From Candidatus Gastranaerophilales bacterium (GTDB taxonomy: Bacteria; Cyanobacteriota; Vampirovibrionia; Gastranaerophilales; Gastranaerophilaceae): DNA of 58,085 nucleotides. The notes under the pieces were generated by a model that saw nothing but the letters and a program-made list of their open reading frames with translations, was not told where the DNA came from and did no database searches. Positions 39,631-51,000 of this stretch are shown here, one piece after another. Both the position numbers and the translations under genes were made by a program. Each line of letters begins with the position of its first letter. Position 1 is the first letter of the stretch. Location of the stretch: positions 1 to 58,085 of the forward strand of contig CAAFVD010000039.1 in NCBI GenBank assembly GCA_900766355.1, read 5' to 3'.

Positions 39631-40011
39631 ATGCAATATACATCTATAAAATTTATTCCTACAGGCAATATTTTTAAAATGCCTACAGAAAACGCTAAAG
39701 AGATTCTAAAAGCCGACAGAGGGAATTTTTACGAAGTTGTAGGAGGTGTAGATATTCCTAAAGAAGTTGAAGAAGTTAAGGAAACAAATACTTATAATAT
39801 GGTTGTTGAAGAAGAACAAACCGTTAAGGCAGACGAAGAAACTTCTACAGAAGCTGTTGAAGAAAAGCCTTTAGAAGAAAAATTAGCAGATATGAAAGTT
39901 GCAGAATTAGCAACATATTGTGATGAACACGAAATCAAATACAAAAAAAGCGACAAAAAAGCTGATTTAATTCAAAAAATACTTGAAGAACAAACCGTTA
40001 AGGCAGAATAG
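39631..40011 (+). CDS. Acidic head protein with HeH/Rho-N-like end
   Basis: 126 residues. An N-terminal FIPTGNIFKMPTENAKEIL segment is followed by a long acidic linker and a C-terminal SAP/HeH-like helix pair (KLADMKVAELATYCDEHEI, then KKADLIQKILEE). The stretch EEQTVKA occurs twice (at the linker start and at the C-terminus), copied as a 23-base DNA repeat. Such domains occur in phage head-neck proteins. Confidence 0.7.
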   Translation: MQYTSIKFIPTGNIFKMPTENAKEILKADRGNFYEVVGGVDIPKEVEEVKETNTYNMVVEEEQTVKADEETSTEAVEEKPLEEKLADMKVAELATYCDEHEIKYKKSDKKADLIQKILEEQTVKAE

Positions 40012-40022
40012 GGAAATTATAA

Positions 40023-40688
40023 ATGCTAACTCTTATCAGTTTATACAATGATATAACAGGTCAAGCATGGTCTATGTTCGACGGAGATGTAGAAGCTCAA
40101 GACGAATTTGAGAGCTCTGTAACCTCGTCTATACAAAAGGCTTTAAGTGCTTTATGGAATTCTTATAAGTTTCCATTCAGAAATAAAACACTAAAATTTC
40201 AAACCAAAAAGGGAGTAGAAGTCTATTCTACTCCTAATGGTAATATTGCACAAAAAAGAGTTAAAAATAAAAAAGTTCACAGCATTAAAATTGGTAAAAA
40301 GTATTTAGAATACGAACCTGATTACGAACTATTGGAAGATAAAGAGGGTGAACCTGAAAAGTTCTATTACAAAAACGATAATTTATATTTATATCCGACT
40401 CCTGACAATGCTTATAAAGTAGAAGTAGAATATTGGACAATCTTTGCAGCGTGTGACGAGGACGGAATTGTCAAAGCTACGCTAGAAAACGAAAACGATT
40501 ATATCAATATCCCTGAAAAATACGAACATCTGTTCAAAATGGCTTTATTACCTAAAACTATGGTTTACGCAATAGCGTCAGATTCTGATGAGAACCATTC
40601 AGGTTATCAAAGACAATATGAGGAAGCATATAAGAATCTAATTGAATTTTCAAAAGGAATTGATATTGAAAAAAGAATCAGTAGGTAA
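40023..40688 (+). CDS. Head-tail adaptor (podovirus type)
   Basis: 221 residues, position and size like P22 gp4 / T7 gp11-type adaptors, joining portal and tail nozzle. It contains LYLYPTPDNAYKVEVEYWTIF and a helical C-terminus. Function inferred by gene order and layout. Confidence 0.75.
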   Translation: MLTLISLYNDITGQAWSMFDGDVEAQDEFESSVTSSIQKALSALWNSYKFPFRNKTLKFQTKKGVEVYSTPNGNIAQKRVKNKKVHSIKIGKKYLEYEPDYELLEDKEGEPEKFYYKNDNLYLYPTPDNAYKVEVEYWTIFAACDEDGIVKATLENENDYINIPEKYEHLFKMALLPKTMVYAIASDSDENHSGYQRQYEEAYKNLIEFSKGIDIEKRISR

Positions 40689-40690
40689 TA

Positions 40691-42238
40691 ATGAGTACAA
40701 TAACTAATTTATTATGTAATAATTTCGGTGGTATAAGGCAAAAAAATGCTGTTTTTTCTTCTGAACTCATTACAGCTCAAGACATGCAAAATGTTGAATT
40801 ATATTACACAGGTCTTAACAATGGTGTAGGTATAAGAACTGCTAAAGGTAATGTATCAATAGATGATTCTTTGGTTGGAACTGAAAAAATAATAAACATT
40901 TTTCAAAGCATTCAAAAAGAAATGACATACTGTTTTGTTCATACAGAATCTGAAACAGAAGGAAAATTGTATTTATATAATCTTAGTTCTAAAGTATTCA
41001 CTTTGAAAAAAGGTGGTCTTTCTGTTACAGGAAACTCAAACGGTATGGATATTGCTCAAGGTTGGTCAGACTTATTTTTCTTTACTAACGGTGCAGAAAT
41101 GCTCACTGTAGAGTTAAATAAAACAGATGAAGAAGGTAATCTTGACGAAATAAAAATGATGAATCTTAAAGACCGTGATAGTAGGGATATTATCGGTATA
41201 AATGCAGCATTATTTGCAGGTAGATTATGGATATTTAATAAAAATATTTTATGGTATTCAGCTGTAGCAAACATCTATGATTTTTCAACTGCTGACGGAG
41301 AATGGCAAACCTCTGCAGGATACATTGAAACTATTAAAAACATTACTGCTATTTACCCATATTTGGGTTCTTTAGCTATATTTTATGAAGATAGTTCAGA
41401 ATTACTTAGCGAAAATAATGGAGCCTTTTCTCGAAGTCAAGAATCACCAGGGGGTTGTGCAGGTTGTAACGCTCTAGTTTTCCACGATACTAATTTATAT
41501 TTTTATGATGATACAAAAAAATCTGTATTTTCTTTTAAACAAGTTATTAGTGGTGAAAAAACTCTTGGTGAAAATATAGCTATTGATATTCAAGAAGAAT
41601 TAAAGAATATTGATTCTGATTTACTGAACAAAATAAAAACACTGTCAGTATTTCTTGAAGGTAGAAATGAGATATGGTGGCTTATTCCTTCCACTGATGA
41701 AAGCTATTCTACAATCTTGATTTTTGACTACCTGAAAGGTGAATGGATTAAGCGTAAATCTCAAAAAATCAATTCTATGCAAATTGTAGGACACACTCTA
41801 TATTCTGCAGGAAACAACGGAAAAATCTTAGAAGAATATAACTCAAATCTGTTTGACGGCGAGTATATCCAACATTATTATAACTGTTCTCCAATGAATC
41901 TAGGTGCAAATAACACGCTTAAAATATTAGTTTTTCAACCTAGAGTATCTTTAGATTTGCCTTATACTAACAGATTTTATGTAAAATATGTAAAAAATTA
42001 CAATTTATTTAAGAAACCTAAAATTAAGCTAATAAAAACAAAATACAAGAATTTCCTATATTGGGATATCGGTTTTTGGGATATTAACTATTGGTTTGCT
42101 AACAGGACAAGTAATGTCGGCAAATTTCCTAATGCGACTTTTAAAATATTAGAAATTTCTATCTATACAACAAATAAAGATGAAGATTTTTCAATTAAGA
42201 ACATTGAATTTAGTAAAATAAAGGTTAAACAAGTATGA
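40691..42238 (+). CDS. Tail nozzle / tail tubular protein B-like
   Basis: 515 residues, beta-rich with repeated blades: VELYYTGLNNGVGIRTAKGN, LYLYNLSSKVF, RLWIFNKNILWYSAVANIYDF, EIWWLIPST and ILIFDYLKGEWIKR. This is the propeller pattern of podovirus tail stabilisation or nozzle proteins (P22 gp10 / T7 gp12 type). It follows the adaptor by two bases and overlaps the next gene by four. Confidence 0.8.
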   Translation: MSTITNLLCNNFGGIRQKNAVFSSELITAQDMQNVELYYTGLNNGVGIRTAKGNVSIDDSLVGTEKIINIFQSIQKEMTYCFVHTESETEGKLYLYNLSSKVFTLKKGGLSVTGNSNGMDIAQGWSDLFFFTNGAEMLTVELNKTDEEGNLDEIKMMNLKDRDSRDIIGINAALFAGRLWIFNKNILWYSAVANIYDFSTADGEWQTSAGYIETIKNITAIYPYLGSLAIFYEDSSELLSENNGAFSRSQESPGGCAGCNALVFHDTNLYFYDDTKKSVFSFKQVISGEKTLGENIAIDIQEELKNIDSDLLNKIKTLSVFLEGRNEIWWLIPSTDESYSTILIFDYLKGEWIKRKSQKINSMQIVGHTLYSAGNNGKILEEYNSNLFDGEYIQHYYNCSPMNLGANNTLKILVFQPRVSLDLPYTNRFYVKYVKNYNLFKKPKIKLIKTKYKNFLYWDIGFWDINYWFANRTSNVGKFPNATFKILEISIYTTNKDEDFSIKNIEFSKIKVKQV

Positions 42239-42609
42239 TTCGGGTTCTTATTCCAAAAGATAAAAATTTCAATTTTAAACAATGCAAAAAACTATATAAA
42301 GAGCATAAAAAACTAATTGGGGATAATCAAAAGTTTAGAGATATTGTAGAAAATACTTATTTTTATTCGTTTTTTGATGATAATAAACATCTTGGTTGCA
42401 TTTACTACTATCTTAAAAATAACAAATTATTTGTTAATGCCTTCGCACACAGGCATACTCATGAGCTTAATTTAGAATGTCTAAAAAAGACTTTTGATTG
42501 GTTTAATTGCGATATTTATGCTCAAACAACACACAAAACTGCAATACTTTGTTTGTATAAATGTGGATTCAGAAAAGTTAAGGACAATTTATATATAAAG
42601 GAGAAATAA
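42235..42609 (+). CDS. GNAT-like protein in the T7 gp13 position
   Basis: 124 residues. The sequence has an acetyltransferase-like outline: YFYSFFDDNKHLGCIYYYL (central strand), NKLFVNAFAHR and KTAILCLYKCGFRKVKDNLYI, the C-terminal GF pattern of GNAT folds. T7 gp13 also resembles an acetyltransferase and sits between nozzle and internal proteins. The acetyl-CoA loop is not clear, so it may be only structural. Confidence 0.6.
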   Translation: MIRVLIPKDKNFNFKQCKKLYKEHKKLIGDNQKFRDIVENTYFYSFFDDNKHLGCIYYYLKNNKLFVNAFAHRHTHELNLECLKKTFDWFNCDIYAQTTHKTAILCLYKCGFRKVKDNLYIKEK

Positions 42610-42613
42610 AATT

Positions 42614-43198
42614 ATGGGTGGAGGTTCAAAATCTAGTTCTGGTTCTAATTCTAGTTCTAATACAACTTATAAACCAACGACTACATCTAATCCTTATGTT
42701 ACATCAACAACTAACAATGGTGGTACGATAACAACACTTCAACCAGGAACGGCTTTATCTACGGTTTATGATTTCACAAATGCTAATATGGGCGATTTAT
42801 TGAATCAATATCTAAATCCTAGCCTAAATACAGCAACAAATCAGGCTCAATTACAAGCATATACAAAGACTTTGAATGACGAAACAAGAAAAGCTCTTGA
42901 AAACAATATTATTAATCCATTATCAGCAAGAAATATGGTTAGAAGTTCTCAAGCAACAGATATGTATAACCAACTAGCGAAACGACAAAATGACGCAATT
43001 AGCGATTATACAACTAATTTATTAGCAAATAGTCAAAACAATACTGCTAATATTATTAACAATTTAATGAATATGGCTTTACAGGGATATAATGTCGTTT
43101 CGGGTAATCAAGCTCAATCGCTTTCAACTTCTCAAGGTAATGCTAGTAAAGACACTTCAACAAGTGGCAAATCTAGTAGTAGTTCTTATGGGTTATAG
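42614..43198 (+). CDS. Internal virion (ejection) protein, first
   Basis: 194 residues. A Gly/Ser/Asn-rich N-terminus (MGGGSKSSSGSNSSS) and a Ser-rich C-terminus flank a helical centre (QAQLQAYTKTLNDETRKALE). Composition and order match the small internal proteins of podoviruses that form the ejectosome. It is Cys-free. Confidence 0.65.
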   Translation: MGGGSKSSSGSNSSSNTTYKPTTTSNPYVTSTTNNGGTITTLQPGTALSTVYDFTNANMGDLLNQYLNPSLNTATNQAQLQAYTKTLNDETRKALENNIINPLSARNMVRSSQATDMYNQLAKRQNDAISDYTTNLLANSQNNTANIINNLMNMALQGYNVVSGNQAQSLSTSQGNASKDTSTSGKSSSSSYGL

Positions 43199-43208
43199 GG
43201 GACAAAAA

Positions 43209-45071
43209 ATGACAAATCAATATATTCAGAATTTGATACGACAATATATCTTAGATAATAACCAAAACAATGAACAATATTCATTATCAAGAAATATTGA
43301 TGATTACAACAATAAACTAAATAGTGCCAATAAAATTGCTCAAAATGTATCTAATACAGGTAACTTTATAGACAATAATTTTGCAAACTCCAGTATGCAG
43401 AAACTTGGTTCTACAATGACAAAAGCAGGTGATACTGTAGCAAATGGAGTTAATACTTTTAAAGGATTTGCAACAAAACCGTTTGAAGCTCTAGCTAGTA
43501 AATTGGGAACAGGGGCTGCAACAACAGCAGCAACTACAGGGGGTACAGTAGCAGGCTCAACAGCAGGGGCTACGGCTGCAGGTGCAGGTGCAGGAACGGC
43601 TGCAGGCAGTGCTGCAGGTGGTGCTGCTGCAGGGGGAAGTTCTGCTGCGAGTGGTGCTGCTGCAGGGGGTCCAATAGGGGCAGTAATAGCAGCAGCAATT
43701 ATGGCTGCTATGGGTACAAATAGAAAAAGGGCAAAAAAATCAGGACAAGCTCTTATGAATTCTGGTAACGAAATGGCAGAAGGGCTTAATGCCGAATCAG
43801 AACAAAACCTTGCACAATTACAACAAAATAACGCAGTTTTGCAACAACAAGCAAATCAAGCATTATCACAAGGTATTGTTACAGGTGGGGCAGCACCTAT
43901 ACAAAATAATCCGATTCAAGATTTTCAAAACTATTTGAAAGACAGTGGATATTCTGACAATGTTATTAATGGAGTTCCTCAAGGTTTGAATTATGGCAAT
44001 CAAGAAGTTGCAGATTGGATAAATCAATACAATAATGGTGCAGGAAAAAGTAATCCTATTAGAATACCTCTAACGCAAGAAGATATTATCGTTGCACAAC
44101 AAGGGAATTTTAACACTCCTCAACTCACAGGTGGAACGGCTCAAGATGTAAACAAAGGTTGGCTTGATAAATTAGCAAACGGTATTGCTGATTTTGCTCT
44201 TGGTTATAACGAAAACAGAAATAACGGTTTTACACCTGATAACCTTACAAATAATAAATTTGTAATAACAAAAGAAATTCCAAACATGCAACTGCAAAAT
44301 TATCAACAAAATTTGCTTAATGAAGGGAAATATACCCCTGAACAGGTTAAGGCGATTTCTAATAAAAAGAACAGTGGTTCTAAAGAAATTGCTAAATGGA
44401 TTGAGGAAAATCCTCAAGCATATAATCCTACAACTACTGAAACGACATATAAAGACAAGTCAAAAATGGGAAGATTCGGAGAATTTGCAGGCACTGTCGG
44501 AAGAATTGTTCAAAATCCTACAACACAAGCATTGATTGCAGGGGGACTTTCTACAGTATTGACAGGGAATCCTTTGTATGGTCTTGGTATGGCTTATAAA
44601 TTTGGTAATGGCAGAGCTATGAGCGATATTTATTCAGGTGAACTTGCAAAACAAGGTGTTGAAGTTAATCCAGGAATGTGGGGAAGTCTTACATCTAGTG
44701 ATATGAATGCTCTAATGATGCCACAATACAAACAAACAGCAAACGACATCTTAAAAGCAAGATTAGATGAAAGTGCAAGATATCACGACTTAATGATGAA
44801 ATATTACAACGATAAGCTCGAAGAAACTAAATCTAATAACAAGGAAAAAATTGCTGTAGCAAACAAAAACGCAAATGCAAGACAGTTATCAGCCAACGCT
44901 AGTATGGTACGAGCCAATAAGGTTGGTTCTGGTAGAGGACACAAAAGCTCAAGCTCTACAAGACCTTCAAATTCTTTTGTAATCATGGAAGCACCTAATG
45001 GTAAAAGATACAAAGTACCAGAAAACGAAATAAGCAGATATAAAAAGGCAGGAGGAAAAGTAGTTGGCTAA
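43209..45071 (+). CDS. Internal virion (ejection) protein with Gly/Ala segment
   Basis: 620 residues from ATG 43209; the longer frame overlaps the previous gene. Residues about 95-160 are almost only Gly, Ala, Thr and Ser, ending in a hydrophobic VIAAAIMAAMG, suited to membrane insertion during DNA entry. The rest is Asn/Gln-rich helix with a second hydrophobic patch near 440. Its end overlaps the giant gene by 8 bases. T7 gp15/gp16-like role is inferred by position. Confidence 0.7.
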   Translation: MTNQYIQNLIRQYILDNNQNNEQYSLSRNIDDYNNKLNSANKIAQNVSNTGNFIDNNFANSSMQKLGSTMTKAGDTVANGVNTFKGFATKPFEALASKLGTGAATTAATTGGTVAGSTAGATAAGAGAGTAAGSAAGGAAAGGSSAASGAAAGGPIGAVIAAAIMAAMGTNRKRAKKSGQALMNSGNEMAEGLNAESEQNLAQLQQNNAVLQQQANQALSQGIVTGGAAPIQNNPIQDFQNYLKDSGYSDNVINGVPQGLNYGNQEVADWINQYNNGAGKSNPIRIPLTQEDIIVAQQGNFNTPQLTGGTAQDVNKGWLDKLANGIADFALGYNENRNNGFTPDNLTNNKFVITKEIPNMQLQNYQQNLLNEGKYTPEQVKAISNKKNSGSKEIAKWIEENPQAYNPTTTETTYKDKSKMGRFGEFAGTVGRIVQNPTTQALIAGGLSTVLTGNPLYGLGMAYKFGNGRAMSDIYSGELAKQGVEVNPGMWGSLTSSDMNALMMPQYKQTANDILKARLDESARYHDLMMKYYNDKLEETKSNNKEKIAVANKNANARQLSANASMVRANKVGSGRGHKSSSSTRPSNSFVIMEAPNGKRYKVPENEISRYKKAGGKVVG

Positions 45072-48000
45072 AAGTATATGGAATAACCTTGAAGAAGTAA
45101 AATCAGACAATACTATAGGTCTTAACACAAATCCAATAGAAAATACTCAACCTAAACAATATAAGAGTGTATGGGATAATCTTGAAGAAGTAAATTCGGC
45201 TGAAAATTCTACATCTTCTAATAGTTTTGACCCTAATTTTGGAACAACTCCACAATCATTTTCAGAAGAACACCCTTTGTTATATGGTGGAATAAAAAAA
45301 ATGCAACAATCTGCAAATGATTTTGGTAGTGCATTAAATAATCCTATCCAAAATCCAAACATTGCACAGGGTTTAGGTAATATTGCCAGAGATTTGGGAC
45401 AATTTGGTACAGGCTTAGTACATGGAGTTCCCCAATTTATTTCAGATATAGCAAATCAAGCAACTAAAACAGGTTCAAGCCTTAAAAATGATTCTTCTAA
45501 TTGGCAATCTATTATTCCAACTGTAGGTCACGGCATAGATAAAGCTATTGGAGATATTTTTAGTGGTACATTAAATTTACCTGAAGCGATTGCAGCTTCT
45601 TACAAAGGCAGACAGTATAATCCACATTTTCAATCTTTTGCACCTGTAGAACATTATATAGATTTACTTACAAATGCTTTATATGACAATAAAATTATTT
45701 CTCAAGAACAATATGCAAACTATTTAAAACATAAAGCAGAAACTCAACAAGCACAAGCTCAACTTCCACTTGCTCAAACTATAGGGGAGTTTTTGCCTGC
45801 AATGTTACCGATAGGAAAAGTTGCAGGATTAGGTAAAGCTGCCAGTGTAACAAATGACTTATCAAAAGCTCAAAAATTCGCGCAAACAGCTAAAGAAATT
45901 GGAAAAGCTGCAGGAGTAGGGGCAGGTTACGGTTTTGTCGTTAATCCAGAAGGTTCGTTGGCTGAACGCTCTGCAACTGCAGGTAGTGGCACTGCTGCAG
46001 GGGCATTATTAGGCGCAGGTGGTAAGGTTGTAAAAGCAGGCATTAAATCTTCTGCACCATTTATGCACGAAAACTTAAGAAATGCTGCATATACAACAGG
46101 CAAAGGTGCTAGAAAAGTTATAGATTTTGCAGGAGAAGTAAAAGACAGGTTAAATCCGAACAATTATGAAACAATACTGGAAACTAAACCTGTAGAACGA
46201 GGTACAGGTTTATCTCGTAGAACTGTTTACGAATCAAAACCTAGAACTGTTTTTAAAGGTTCTGACAAAACAAAAAGTTCAAATCATACAATGGACAACG
46301 TTCCTGAAATCTCTATACATAATCCAGGAACTGATTTTGTAATGGGCGAAGGTTCAGAACTAAAAACTCCTAAAAGACCAAAATATAATAAAGAAACAAT
46401 CGAAAAAATAAGAAAAATTGCGCCTAAAACTGCTGAGAAAATAGAAACAGAACAAGATATAGCTCCTCTTAATGAACAAGATTTTAAAAATAATATGCTG
46501 GTAGAACAAACAGAACAGTCTAGTAATATTGCAGATAACAATAAATTTACGCCTAAAGATTATGTTGATAAGTTTGACCCTTCTACAAGTAAAGGTGAAG
46601 TTTCAAGTAGTCAGATGTCTGAATTAAAAAAACATAGAGCAAGTGTTAAAAAATCTATTGATAATTTTAAAGTTGAAATTAAACCTATTGATGTAACTAG
46701 ACATTCGTATAAACATAGTTTCCATACTAATATCGCAGAAACTCCGATAAGCTATGATTTAAAACAATCTGATAGAAATTATAACTCTGTGATTCAAGAG
46801 ATTAAGAATCTAGCAACTGTAGAATCCGAAACTATTTCAGATGAAAAAATCGCAGAATTAGAAAACAAAATGCAAAAAGCCTGTGTTGAAATAGAAGGAA
46901 ATGAAGCTGATATTGAAAATAAATGGTCTAATTTTTGGAAAGCTATAGGTAAGCTAGAAGAATATCAAAATTGTAATACTATTATTGATAATACGAAAAT
47001 TAACAAAAAACTTGATACAGTTAAAACAAATGAATATAATAATAACAAGGAGTTAGATAATGTTAACAGATCTTCAGAACAAACTCAAGGCAATATTGAA
47101 ACAGAATCCCGAAAGTTATCCAGAGATAACCGAACACACTCTGAACAGACACAACCAAATAAGAATGATAGATGGAATGATGAGAACAATGCACCTGACA
47201 GCAGAACAAGCACTAGCAAAATTAAATCAGTTCAGGACAGAAATGTACGATTAGAAGAACCAACAACAAACGAAAGTGAGGTTACGAATGGATATTCTAC
47301 TGAAGAAACTAATGGAATCAGACCCCGTATATCAGAAGGAAAAGAGCCAACAAAAACAACTACAAACGAAATTTCACAAGGAAAATCCTCAAATGAAAGA
47401 CCTTCTAATGGAATCAGACGAGAAAACAACATATCTAATGACGGACAACGAGGAATAAGCCTAAAAGATAAGGAAGTTATCGAAAAAGAATACAAAAATC
47501 AGCACGAACTAAACAAAGCTATTGAAGATTATATCAATAATGGCAAACATGAAGAATATACCGAAATTCCACAAGAGATAAAAGATTGGTTAAAAAAATA
47601 TGCAGGTGCAGGTGGACTTGAAAAACAAGGGGCTGAAGGTAAAGGATTATTATCAGAATATTACACTCCTCAAAATATTGTAAATAAAATGTGGGATTTA
47701 ACGGCTCAATATGTAAATACAAACGGTGCTAAAGTTTTAGAACCGTCTGTTGGTATTGGTAGATTTCTTGAAAACGCACCTAAAAATACATCTTTTGATG
47801 TTGTTGAAATGAATCCTGTATCAGCAAAAATCACAAAAATATTATATCCTGACGCAAATGTAACTACGGGGGAATTCCAAGAAAGATTTATTGATAAAAC
47901 AAACAATAAACCAGTGAAATCAGTCAACCCTGAATATGATATCGTAATCGGCAACCCACCTTACGGTCAATATTCAGGTAGATATAAAGGTATGGGGGAA

Positions 48001-51000
48001 GGAAAGAAATATTCTCGTCTTGAAGCTTATTTCATTAATAGAGGTCTTGATAGCTTAAAAGAAAATGGAATCATGACCTATATTGTTCCTAGTTCATTCC
48101 TAGAAGGTGCTATTACTCCTGCGAAAAGTGAAATAGGTTCTAAGTGTGAATTAATTGACGCATATAGATTACCTGAAAACATGTTTGATACGACTTCGTT
48201 AGGAACTGATATTATTGTATTGAGAAAAACTGCATTAAAAGCTAGTGATAAAAATTTAAGTTTAGGTAAATGGTTTAAGGCTAACCCTGATAAAATTTTA
48301 GGAACAGTTGAACAGCGTAAAAACAAATTTGGAAAACTTGAAAATATTGTAAAAGGCGACAAAAATGCAGTTGATAATATTGATACATCTAAAAAAGATA
48401 TAAAGGAAACAGTTGTTGCAAAAAGTACAACTACCGAAAAAACTGCTGCAAAAAAATCGAACCATATTGTTAATACTAACAAAAAGGTCAAAAAGCCTGT
48501 TGTAACGGCAAAAGGAAAAGTTGAATACACAGAATATCAACACGAAAACACTATTTCAGATATAGATTTAGAGTTATTCCAAGATACACAAGTTGACGGA
48601 ACTTTACCTGAAAGTAAATATAAACCGAATGAAAAAGTAAATGAGTATAAAGGCAAATTATACAATGATTTCAACTATTTACAGGGCGATATTTACGAAA
48701 AATTAGAAGATTTGGAAAATTCTGAAATTTCAGAAAAACAGAAAGAAATACAAAAGAAAAAATTGCTTTCTGTACTTTCTGAACCAAAAACAGTTGAAAA
48801 TATTGCGTTCAATCCCACTTCTGATTTCATCAGGGAACAATCATTAGGAAATCTTGAAGAAGAAGTTTACGACTATTCTATAAGAGATTACAAAAAGGTT
48901 AATACTCCTGATACATTGGATAGAAGATACAAAAAATACATCGACCATTTAACAAATTCAGAAAGAAACGGTGTTTCAACTTGGGATATGAAAAAGTTTA
49001 TTGACGGAGATAAAATCAGAATTGATTATCATTATTCTAGTTATTCTCTTACTGATGCAGAAAAGAAAGCTGAAAGAAACCGTCAATATGCAGAATATAT
49101 GACAAAGTTAAAAAATACTGTTGACAAAACTTTCAATGATTTTGTAAAAAATGAGCTTACAAAAGAAGAAAAACAAAAATTGGAAGATGCTTGGAATAGA
49201 AAATTTAACGCTACTTATAACCCTGATTTTAAAAAGATGCCGATGATTGTAAAAGGGTTGAACTCTGAATTTTACGGCAAAAAATTAAAATTGCAAAATG
49301 TTCAAGTCGAAGGTGTAAATTTCTTAACAAATAAAGGTGTAGGTTTGCTTGGTTTTGAGGTTGGAGTTGGTAAAACTCTTACAGGTATTATCTCAACTGT
49401 TCAAAATATGCAAATGGGAAGATGTAAAAAACCGCTAGTATTAGTTCCAAAACAAGTAAAAGATAACTGGATTAAGGAATTTAAAGAAACATTCCCAAAT
49501 CTTGAAATAAACGATGTTGACAATATGAGTAAGTTTAAGGGCGAAATAAAAGAAAATACCGTTACGGTAGCAACTTATGAAGCTCTTGGCAATATTTGGT
49601 ATGGAGAAAATTCTGCAAATGATTTAATCGACCAAATTTATTCTGTATCAAATGATTTCAACAGAGAATCTACAAAACGTGGTAAAGAAAAAACGAAGGA
49701 ACGTGCAGAAGAACTTGTCGGAAAAGCAGAAGGCGGAAACAAAAAATTATTTAATATTCAAGAAATCGGCTTTGACCATTTAACAATCGATGAAGCTCAC
49801 AATTTTAAAAATTTATTTGCCGACGCCAAAGCTGACGGACAAGAAGGCAATACTTATGTAAATATTTCAGGTGGTAGCACTTCAACTCGTGCTGCAAGAT
49901 TATTCTTGCTTACACAATACGTTTTAAACAATAACGGAAATAGAAATGTGTTTATGTTAACTGCAACTCCATTTAATAATAGTCCGCTTGAAGTATTTAA
50001 TATGTTATCTTATCTTGCAAAAGATGAACTCGACAAAAAAGGTCTTTATAACGTATATCAATTTATGGAAAACTATGCTGACATCAATTCAGATTGGATT
50101 GTAAATAGCAGAAATGAAGTTGAGTACAAACAGGTTGTAACTGGATTTAAAAACGCAAGCTCTCTAAGAGAGTTGATAAAATCAGTTATGCTTATAAGAA
50201 GTGCAGAGGATGCTGGAATTGTAAGACCTGAAAAATACACCAAAAGAGTAACTTTAGAACCAAGTCAAGAACAAATTGATTTAATTGCAAAAGCAGAGGA
50301 AGAAGCTGTAACGGGTAAAAAAGACGAAGGTGCAGTATTAAAAGCTATAAATCAATCAAGAAAAGCAACTCTTTCACCTGATATAGCAACGGATAACTTC
50401 GATGTTTCACCTGAAGATTTTATCAAAAACTCACCAAAACTTAATTACATAATGAGTGCAGTTGAATCAATGAAGAAAAAAGACAGTAAAACTTCTCAAC
50501 TTATCTATATGCCATTAGGTGTAAAATTCTTACCAAAAATTAAGCAATATTTAGTTAATAAAGGAGTATTTACTGCTGATGAAGTAGCAATTATTGATTC
50601 TAGTGTTTCCGATGATAAAATTACAAAAATTACAGATTCCTTTAATGATAGAGAGGGAAAAGTAAAACTTGTAATCGGAACAAATAAAATCAAAGAAGGT
50701 ATGAATTTAAACAAAAATTCATCTGTCCTATATGTACCATATATGGACTGGAATCCGACTGACTTTGTTCAGGTAGTTGGCAGAATTTGGAGAAGGGGTA
50801 ACAGATACTCAAAAATAAGAGTAGTTGTTCCTTTGTTAAAAAATTCTTCTGATAGTTTTATGTTCCAAAAATTGAATGAAAAAACCGACCGTATCAATAA
50901 TATTATGGACGAAAGCAAAGAATATATTGATACTTCTGAATTAAACACGTCAGAAGAAAAAATCAATATGATTTCTAACCCTGAAAAGAAAATGAAAATG

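Noticed and set aside
44320..44535. Nested frame in the internal virion gene
   Set aside because: Very basic Lys/Leu-rich shadow of a Lys-rich strand without a ribosome binding site, unlike the three nested frames kept in the giant gene.
48078..48530. 150-codon minus-strand frame inside the giant gene
   Set aside because: Hydrophobic, Phe/Ser-rich reverse shadow of a coding strand, without a ribosome binding site; the plus frame encodes the methyltransferase region.
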